From Anoplopoma fimbria (lineage: Eukaryota; Chordata; Actinopteri; Perciformes; Anoplopomatidae): DNA of 64,000 nucleotides. Positions 43,801 through 64,000 of the stretch are shown one piece after another. Below the pieces are notes generated by a model. That model saw only the letters and a list, made by a program, of their open reading frames with translations. It did no database searches and was not told where the DNA came from. Every line of letters begins with the position of its first letter. Within the stretch, counting starts at the first letter, position 1. The stretch is taken from contig NC_072450.1 of assembly GCF_027596085.1 (NCBI RefSeq), positions 3,790,236 through 3,854,235 of the forward strand, written 5' to 3'. The translations under genes were made by a program, and so were the position numbers.

Positions 43801-46800
43801 CCTCCCAGGTGAGAGAAGGCCGACGCTTGGACTGGACTTTTGGAATAAAATGTCTTTCGCGTCAGAGGAAGGATGATTTAATGTTTGTTTTTAACCACAG
43901 AGACGGAGAAGCAGGAGAGGGCGTTCACACTGGGACTCGCTGGACTCTTAGGAGAAGGAGTTTACAACTTCGGGGAGCTGGTAAGATTCAACACATGGTC
44001 AACATTAGTAGTGCAACGGATCATAAAGCTCACGATTCAGATCCTATCATGGACCAGATCAGCACCAAAAAAAGGGAGCAAATTTAACATTTAGAGATCC
44101 CATATCACTTTTTGCCGATCATTGATTATCCGTATTGGTAGATACAGATCATATTGATACAGATTCCATTGTTGTTTGGATATAAAAGCTGGTATACAAG
44201 ACTAAAAGATTGTATTTTTATTGATTCAAACCAATTAGTAATTCATCTCTAATATCCATTTTATATTAATGTGAAAACATCTCTTTCAAACTACTGGATT
44301 TATTCAAGTTTCGCACAAACACTGCATTTTACGAGATTACATTTGAACACATCGTGATAATGTTTATATTTTACTTTCGCCCAATACTAATTTTCACTGA
44401 ACAGAGCCTGAATGCATCACACTGTAACTGAACGGTGAGCCGATAGCGGTGCTGCTAACGTTACTAGCTCTCCTCCTGTCAACTTCAACGCAGACTCGTT
44501 GTTTACAATGTAACTTAATCAATGGTCCGTTACTCCACGAGTCAGCGTGTTGTTTATCCGTGCTGTCGGCCTGTGAAGCTTGTTGACGTCTGGTTTTGTT
44601 TTTGCAGCTGATGCATCCTGTGCTGGAGTCTCTGAGGAACACAGACAAGCAGTGGCTCATTGACACGCTTTACGCCTTCAACGGAGGAAACGTGGAGAAA
44701 TTCCAGAGCTTCAAGTCGGCCTGGGGCCAACAGGTGATTACCTTTCTATATATATATAAGCTCAACATAAGATAGAAACATAAACAATAAGGGTTGAAGT
44801 GATTAGCATATGCTGCCTAGTGGGGTTGAGTCAACCAATGAGCATTGATTCATAAACACTGGAAACTGTTTATAGTCATCAAAAAGCTTGGGACAGAATC
44901 ATTCCTCAACAGATGCTGTTTAAATAATTTGCTTATCTTAATCATGTCGTCCGCTTACAATGTAAATTTCAGTTTTTTCATAAATCACAACATATGTTAA
45001 AAACATCTATAAACTATGGATTTAAACGTTCATTTAAGTTTTGTTTTCTGCTTAACTTTCTTGATAAATGTGTTTATGTTATAAACATACAAATATCAGT
45101 TAGATGGTAATGTTTAGAGACAAAGAAAAAAATGGTTTTGAAAAATAATTTGTGTGATCAATATAAGCGGTTTCCACTGGGTTTCACAATTTAGCTTGCA
45201 GAATTTAAAAACTGTGGATAGTTAAGTTTTTGTGGATTTCTTTTACCAAGATGTCAAACAAACGTAGATGCTGATTTATTTGTTTTTTTCAAACATCTGT
45301 GCATGCAGTTAGAAAATGCAGATGGGTGACAAATAACAACACAACAGCTTTACCTGTCTGAGGAAGAAAGCTTCATTACTCTTAGCAGAGATTCTCAGAG
45401 TCTCTGGAGGGACGTAACACCAGTTATTTTTAACATATTCCCAATTTTGTTCACTCCAAAGGTGTTCAACAGGGTTCAGATCTTGTGACTGTAAATCATT
45501 TGTGTTTGTTATTTGTTTTACACTAATTAATTCAGATCTCCCCTTGAACAGTGCGATTAGCCTGCTTTAGAAGCGTTACTGGATGTCTATTGGATCAGTG
45601 GCAGTTCTGATCAAAGGAAGAACTAATGGCATCAAGAGATCAATCTCCCTAAATCAACCCCAGTTATGATGAATTTAAAAAAAGGATTGTAAAAATCGAA
45701 GTTGAGCAAATGTCAATATTTAACAAACCACGCTGTCGTGTCAACAGCGTCCATGAGTTCCCCTCCCACTCACGAGTAAATCTTTAAGCTCTGAATATTT
45801 AGAACCTGATCAAAGGATTGTCACTTTGAACATTGATCACTGATATTTAGTAACCGTCTGATTTTCCCTCTTGTTTTCTAGCCTGACCTTGCAGCACATG
45901 AAGGTAAACTGATGCAGAAGATCCAGCTGCTCTGCGTGATGGAGGTGAGAATAAATGCTCCGGTCACACCAGCAGAACTGAACATACACTTCACTACACA
46001 CATTTCAATTCCTTTTATTGTCCTTTTGTGTTATGAAATTCCTTTTTTTTTTGGTATGTTTTATAATTTGCTACGTCAAAACCTTGAATGAATCTTGCAG
46101 TGCAAATTTCTGGTCGGACCTCTAAATATGATTAAGAGTAACGCGGATAATAAACAGCAACCAACCAAATCTGAATTAAGTAAAAAAACTTCACAGTGAC
46201 AACATCTCTGTCACATAATGAAGGTTAAAAAAACAGGAATATTAAATCACGTATAACCTCTCTCTCTCTCTCTCTCTCTTCTAGATGACTTTCACTCGTC
46301 CTGCAAACCACAGACAGCTCACCTTCACCGAGATCTCTCAGAGCGCCAAGATCCCTGTTAACGAGGTCAGTGAATCATCAGCTCATTGATAAATGTCAAT
46401 AGAACCTTTCACGACTGATAATAAAAACGGTAGACTTTGAATTACCAGACAGTTGTTTTGTCGATATGAAAACCTGGACTGGTGTCCTGCAGGTGGAGCT
46501 CCTGGTGATGAAGGCTCTGTCTGTGGGTCTGATCAAAGGGAACATTGATGAGGTGGACCAGAAGGTGCAGATGACCTGGGTGCAGCCCAGAGTGCTGGAC
46601 CTGCCACAGGTTAGTCCTCCTTCTGTTTTCATGTATATAAATAATATGCAACAGATTTATATTTGTTTGTAATCTGGAGCTGATTTGTATCAGCGTGACC
46701 TAAATCCTTCTTAGGAAAAGAGATTTATTCTTCTGTCAACTGCTTAATGTACGCTTGATAATCTTTGTTGCTCTCTAGATGTGAGTTCATATCCAGATGT

Positions 46801-47491
46801 CCCTATTAGATGATTCAGAACAGGGAGATCAAAAACTAGAGCTGCCTTTTCAAAATTCAACAATCATTCAGGGTAGAAATACTTTAAAGAAGCCATATGC
46901 ATTGGTTGTAATGGCCGGTTCCATTTTGGACGTGGTAGTATGGACGGAGAATATTTCTGAAACAACGCTACAACACTCGTTTTTAAACCAGGCGACAACC
47001 GCCGGTTCTGCCGAGTTAAAAGCCAATGCGAAAGTATCTAAAACCTGCATTCTCTCTAGTGTCCATCAGGGGGCGACTCCTCTGGTTGTATAGAAGTCTA
47101 TGAGAAAATGACTCTACTTCTCTCTTGATTTATTCCCTCAGTAAACATTGTAAACATGAGTTTATGGTCTCAATCTCTAGTTTCAAGTCTTCTTCAATAC
47201 AGCATGATGTTCATTTAGTAAATGATGCTCCATTTAGAGTCAAACAGACCATAAAGCAGGGGATGCTTTAGGGCGGGGCTACTGTGATTGACAGGTCTCT
47301 ACCAGAGACGTAGACGACGTAGAAAAAAATAAATAAAAATAACAAAGAACACAATTGTATCAGAAGTTTAAATCATGTGTTGTTTCCTCGTTCAGATCAA
47401 AGGAATGAAGGAGCGTCTGGACTTCTGGTGCGGAGACGTTAAGAACATGGCCATGCTGGTGGAGCAACAAGCCCACGACATCCTCACCTAA
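39392..47491 (+). CDS. psmd13: 26S proteasome non-ATPase regulatory subunit 13 (Rpn9), 13 coding exons, 378 aa
   Basis: Structural PCI-domain subunit of the 19S lid, needed for lid assembly and ubiquitin-dependent proteolysis in cytosol and nucleus. Exons: 39392-39492, 41917-41995, 42447-42481, 42573-42628, 42714-42757, 43206-43292, 43637-43808, 43901-43980, 44608-44733, 45882-45944, 46285-46365, 46493-46609, 47396-47491; GT-AG borders, phases consistent, 1137 nt. The N-terminal helical repeats include [18 protein letters not shown] and [24 protein letters not shown] wording. The PCI region holds [27 protein letters not shown] and [18 protein letters not shown]. It ends in EQQAHDILT. Length is close to the mammalian protein (376 aa). 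Start context ACAATG follows the promoter array directly. No damage seen. Confidence 0.97.
39637..40806. repeat. 612-bp tandem duplication in psmd13 intron 1
   Basis: Unit 1 (39637-40248) and unit 2 (40249-40806) both start GATCAGAGCGGAGACTTGAC and end GAATATAAGAAAAAAGTCTA. They differ by scattered substitutions and short indels, and in their GT and AT microsatellites. Unit 1 contains a (GT)n(AT)n run at 39995-40053. Confidence 0.95.
40850..40887. repeat. (AT)n microsatellite
   Basis: A pure AT dinucleotide run just after the tandem duplication. Confidence 0.95.
41050..41358. mobile_element. hAT-type non-autonomous DNA transposon (psmd13 intron 1)
   Basis: Terminal inverted repeats CAGTGGTTCTCAAA (left) and TTGAGAACCACTG (right), 309 bp. 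The 8-bp flanks TCATAAGA (41042-41049) and TCATTAGA (41359-41366) differ at one base, fitting an old 8-bp target-site duplication as hAT elements make. No transposase. Confidence 0.88.
42266..42315 (+). mobile_element. LINE/SINE tail fragment in psmd13 intron 2
   Basis: 'CATTACATTACAGTCATTTA' followed by GCAGACGCTTTTATCCAAAG, nearly identical to the LINE tail at 22087-22135. Only this ~50-bp piece is present. Confidence 0.85.
46261..46284 (+). repeat. (CT)n tract forming the psmd13 exon 11 acceptor
   Basis: An uninterrupted CT dinucleotide run leads directly into TTCTAG and exon 11, so the polypyrimidine tract is a microsatellite. Confidence 0.9.
47036..47300 (+). mobile_element. Dispersed repeat R1, copy 3 (psmd13 intron 12)
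   Basis: Uninterrupted copy matching 3113-3195 plus 3662-3850 and 18155-18400, from AAAACCTGCATTCTCTCT to GGGCGGGGCTACTGTGATTG. Ends about 95 bp before exon 13. Non-coding. Confidence 0.8.
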
Positions 47492-47630
47492 ACCAGCTCC
47501 TCCCCTCCGGCCCACGGAGGGAAACCCTTCACAACAACTTCTGTTTTGTATTGTTTGTTTTCTTTCTATCAAATGTTCATTATTTGCTGTTTATTACCAA
47601 CCTGTAAAAATACACTGTGGTGTTTTACAA

Positions 47631-47636
47631 AATAAA
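47631..47636 (+). terminator. psmd13 polyadenylation signal
   Basis: AATAAA 140 bp after the psmd13 stop, in TTTTACAAAATAAACAACTG, followed by T-rich sequence. It is the first canonical signal after the stop. Confidence 0.75.
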
Positions 47637-47659
47637 CAACTGCTTGTAACATTATTATC

Positions 47660-49262
47660 AACTTCATATGGTCTCAAAATATTGTCTAAAACATTAATAA
47701 AAAAGACCAGAAAAAAAGTAATTTGTGTTCAAGCAGTGCCTTTTTTCTTTTATGTGGATCTTTGTTAAAGTCTGTTAAACTCTGGGTTGTAAATTTAAGG
47801 TTTATTTTATTTGATTATATTGCTTCGCTGGATTTTATTCCCCATTTAAAAAAATAAAATAATAATAATAATCTGTTTAAAAAATAAACTGCTCGTTCTA
47901 AAGTAACGAAAACACAATAATTCTTATTTTCAGGTTATAAACTAAAGAAATCATATTTCATACTTTATATTATTTCTAAATGCTACACTGTTCCTTAAAG
48001 TAAAAATATTAATACTACGTTGAATGAAAAAGTCCTGCATTCAAAATCTAAATGTACTAGTAACAAATTGTAAAAGCACTAATAATTATATATGTTCACT
48101 TAAATGTTGCTGTTGGTAACGGTTGAAGGAATTTTTATAACTTTGTATATTGCTGGGTAGTTTATAACAATACATCATAATGTATTAGATTAGATTTTGT
48201 TATTATCTAAATCATCAGGACGTTATGAAATAAATGCAGTGGAGTCTTAACGCTTTCTGTGCAAACAAGCCATGAAAAGTTTATAAAAATGTTTTTTTTA
48301 TTAATTAAACTACAGATTTTACAAGCACAAACTAAACAATTAGTCCAAGATTAGTAAGCAATTATTTGGATAATTGTGTTGTAATTTCCACTTTCTCAAA
48401 TGTGCCGCTTGTCCTTTTTAGTATTAATAAAAAAATCTATTAATTAAATCTATAATTATGTGTGTTAGTAATAATGTTGAGCTTTGGACTTTTGGTCGGA
48501 AAACTCCGACATTGTGAAGGCGTCCCTTTGGGCTCTGGGTAATTGTGACATATTGTGACAAACCAATCAATCCAATCGATTAATGAAGAAGATAACTACC
48601 AGTTTAATCCACAATGAAGATAATCATTAGTTAATCATTTATGTATAATGTTTTTAATGAAAAATGATCAACCCATCATCATTAATCGTATGTTTTATTT
48701 AAATGTACAGTAATTGCGGAGGGTTGTCCCGGCCTGTGGTGGTGAAGCTAATATTATATATTTTCATGGTGACAGAAACGCTAGCGGTGAAATGCAAATG
48801 AATATATAATAACTAATAACAGGATATCTCTCTTTCAACCTTATTTATTAAGCATAAATGGCCCACAAATTATAATCAGGCTGGAATTAGCTAGAATTGT
48901 TTTTTTTGTCTCTGTTGATTAACCATTTGGTAAAAAGAATCTTCCAATCGTGAGAAATGTCTACAGAGCCATGGTTTCATTCAGACGGCTTGTTTTATTC
49001 CACCTTCAGTTCAGCACATTTTCCATTTTTAAAGCTACAGATTCAATGGTTTATATTTTGTCGCTGAATAAAGCATCTTAGACTCAAGAAGAAGACATTA
49101 ATACCATGACAGACCTTCTGCTTGTCATCTCGTCCTTAATTACCATCTGTGATGAATTTCTTCCAGCATGATTAGTGATCGCTGATGCAAAAAATGTATG
49201 AGTATGGGGTCACAAGCCCAAAAAGTGAGGAACCACTTTAGTTTAATTCTTAAAATGTGTTG

Positions 49263-49326
<64 letters not shown>

Positions 49327-51240
49327 GTTGTTGTTTTAAGGTAAGATCTCAATTTGGAAAGTATCTCCAGCTGTGAAATATAACAAATATAGTGGAATAA
49401 ATAGTACAATATTTCCCTTTCAGATGTAGCAGAGTAGAAGTACTTAAGTGAGGTACAAGTACATCAAATTTGTAATAACAGCCCTTGAGTAAAGGTACCT
49501 TCCACCACTGGTAACACATTAAAGAGGACTTTTTTTTTTTTTTTAAATATAATTTTGTACTAAATTTAAATACATTTATAAAATTAAAACAGATGCTGGA
49601 TCAAAGTGTCTGCGGTTGGACTTATCCGTATTTACGGAGCAGCAGCTGCTCCGGAAAATACTCAGTGTTCTATTCCTGAATAATTCAGGTTTGCTTGTAT
49701 TTAGTGGAACAAAATCCTATCCTTCATGATTAATTTGCAGGTTAGAGATTTACTTTTTAGAGGTCAGCACGCGTTTCGTTTCTAGGCGGCGACCGTTGCT
49801 TCGTTCAGGGATAAGCGTGGTTGTGTGGCGGGGTTGTGGTTCGGTGACGGTTAGACGTAGCAGAGGTTGGGGTTAGCAATGAGGTCAGGCTCAGCTAACG
49901 TCAGCTCCAAGAAGTCTGACTGACTTTAACGTTTCCAGCAAACTCTTTAGTTCCTCTAAAAGCAGTCTGAAATATACTCTTATTTGCAACATCCTGTACT
50001 CAAGATTTTAAATAAAAAACTAAGCAAATGAAAAGCTTAAAATAATCATTATGTCATGAAATAAAGTTATGTTTGTCTGTTCTTTTCTCTTTTCCGTTAC
50101 TGGAAATGAATCATCACAACATCTGGTGAATCAGTGTTAATGTTCTTTCCTTCGCTGTGACGATATTGTGTCGATGAAGCAAACATTTAGTGGCTGGCTA
50201 GTGAGCTAGCTAACGTTAGCTTGCTAATTCCACCATGTTTTCATGCGTAGGTTGGTTCAGCCGCAACAGTCCGTCTTCGAATTCTGCTGCTTGTCTAGAT
50301 AAATAAATAATTAATTATAATACGTAAAAAAATGTTGAATAATTAAAAGTAATGTAGACATATTAAATATGAAAACATTCAAAACAAATAAATGAATTTA
50401 ATTTAAATCATGTTTAAAATAATTTTTAAATAATAGCTTTTAATTGTAGGTTAATATTATCTTTTATTATTTATAATGATATATTTTTTTTTACATATTT
50501 TACGTTTCATATATATATATATATAGAATATAAGAAGAATAATATATATTTTATATGCTCCACATCATATATTTTCTTATATATATATATAAATATCATT
50601 TTCTTTTTATATATAGTCAATGTAATGTCACACCATTTCCTTGTAATCTAAGATTGTTTGATCTGTTTGTTCTTATAATGTTCAGCTGTTTATACAGCAT
50701 ACGTGAACTTAAAGACTATATAACCAGTTTAACCAGTTTACAGTGATACATGTCACCATACAATCCAGCAGATGGTGTGTTCGTTGACAGATAGATTTCC
50801 AATACCATCATGCTCCAGTTATTGATGAGAAAAATATAAACCATGTGACCGTTCTCAGTAAAGACAACTGTGTTCGGCTGTCAGATTGTAGTGAAGCTCC
50901 TACATTCACTGAAACCAGCAGACGGACGTTAGAAAATGTATTTGTGCCTTTAAAGGTCAGTCTGGGTCTAATAAAGCTTCCTCAAGTGACAGCTACAGTC
51001 CATTGGGTTTGCTACAATAAAAGACTAACAGCAATTAGCTTTGGGGAGAGAGAGTGGCACGGGATCAATGAGCTCACAAACCTCCAGTTATCAGGAGAAA
51101 CAGACTGCTGACCGACCAGGTTTGGGTCTGAGAAAAAGAGCAGAGGAAGTGAAACGAGGCTGGTTAATTAGGAAGAGCAGGCTGAATCCCCGAAGGGACA
51201 GAGCAGCGAGCCCACACCATCCCTCCGTCTCTATCTCTTT
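47660..51240. other. Gene-free AT-rich interval between psmd13 and jph3
   Basis: Contains an (ATT)n run at 49266-49326, an R2-like fragment near 49420-49510, and short AT runs near 50505-50590. No exon, RNA gene or other mobile element recognised. Confidence 0.45.
49266..49326. repeat. (ATT)n microsatellite
   Basis: A pure ATT trinucleotide run of about 60 bp. Confidence 0.97.
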
Positions 51241-63589
<12,349 letters not shown>

Positions 63590-63599
63590 GTGAGCGGAC

Positions 63600-64000
63600 G
63601 ACACAACCGACACATGCATACAGTTGCTTAACCCATCCTACACGCATTAGGAGCAGTGGGCTGCTGTAAAGGGTCCAAAGAGTGCCTTGCTCAAGGACAC
63701 TTTGACATGTGGACAGAACCACCCCCGTCATTTATATGTTTTAGATGCAGAATAATGACATTTATTGGCTTCTATGTTATTCTTGTGTGAGCAAACAGAT
63801 TATTTTGTATTTTGTTTGTGTATTTATTTATTCATTATTTCATTTATTATTTTAATTGCCTACTATCTTAATTTATTTGTTTTTTTATTTAAAATTTTCA
63901 TATTTTTTAATTTTTAATTATGTCTTTTACTATTGCACTATGTTTATTGTCACACATCATCACCAAGCCAAATTCCTTGTATGTGAAAAGAAAAATATTT
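63600..64000. other. jph3 intron 3 start, possible dispersed repeat
   Basis: 63615-63712 (GGAGCAGTGGGCTGCTGTAA, GTGCCTTGCTCAAGGACACT) resembles a common fish interspersed repeat; there is no second copy here to confirm it. The remainder is T-rich intron. Confidence 0.35.

Overview
The window is nuclear DNA from a ray-finned fish. The genes are split by GT-AG introns and the flanks carry teleost-type repeats: L2-like LINEs, a tRNA-derived SINE, inverted-repeat DNA elements and many micro- and minisatellites. A perch-like (percomorph) fish is my guess from the style of the repeats; the sequence does not prove it.

Four protein-coding genes can be read exon by exon. (1) drd4, a dopamine D4-type receptor, + strand, four coding exons between 12600 and 26351, 383 aa. 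(2) sirt3, a mitochondrial NAD-dependent deacylase, - strand, eight coding exons between 38350 and 33293, 351 aa. (3) psmd13 (Rpn9, a 26S proteasome lid subunit), + strand, thirteen coding exons between 39392 and 47491, 378 aa. (4) a junctophilin closest to JPH3, + strand, first three coding exons from 52359 to 63589, running off the right edge. Splice phases agree throughout in drd4, sirt3 and psmd13. In the junctophilin they agree only if one base is missing from a short G run near 61883, so as written that gene carries a frameshift.

Layout. 1-12.5 kb: gene-free and repeat-dense, with a long AGT trinucleotide array, a second degenerate array of the same kind, and a 4.6 kb minus-strand LINE holding an 11-bp minisatellite. 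12.6-26.4 kb: drd4, with introns containing three minisatellite or LINE blocks. 26.4-33.3 kb: gene-free. 33.3-47.5 kb: the head-to-head sirt3/psmd13 pair. Their 1.04 kb shared upstream region is largely a tandem array of about four copies of a ~220-bp unit; each copy carries the same promoter-like box and the same LINE-tail fragment. 47.5-51.8 kb: AT-rich with no gene seen. 51.8-64 kb: junctophilin promoter region, exons and large repeat-filled introns.

The genes are functionally unrelated: neuronal GPCR, mitochondrial sirtuin, proteasome subunit, junctional membrane-complex protein. The head-to-head sirt3/psmd13 arrangement is also known in mammals. I found no sign of a novel multi-gene system. 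The most interesting features are structural: the amplified bidirectional promoter, the junctophilin frameshift, an insertion that can be read against uninterrupted copies of the same repeat, and a minisatellite family whose conserved flanks suggest a mobile unit.
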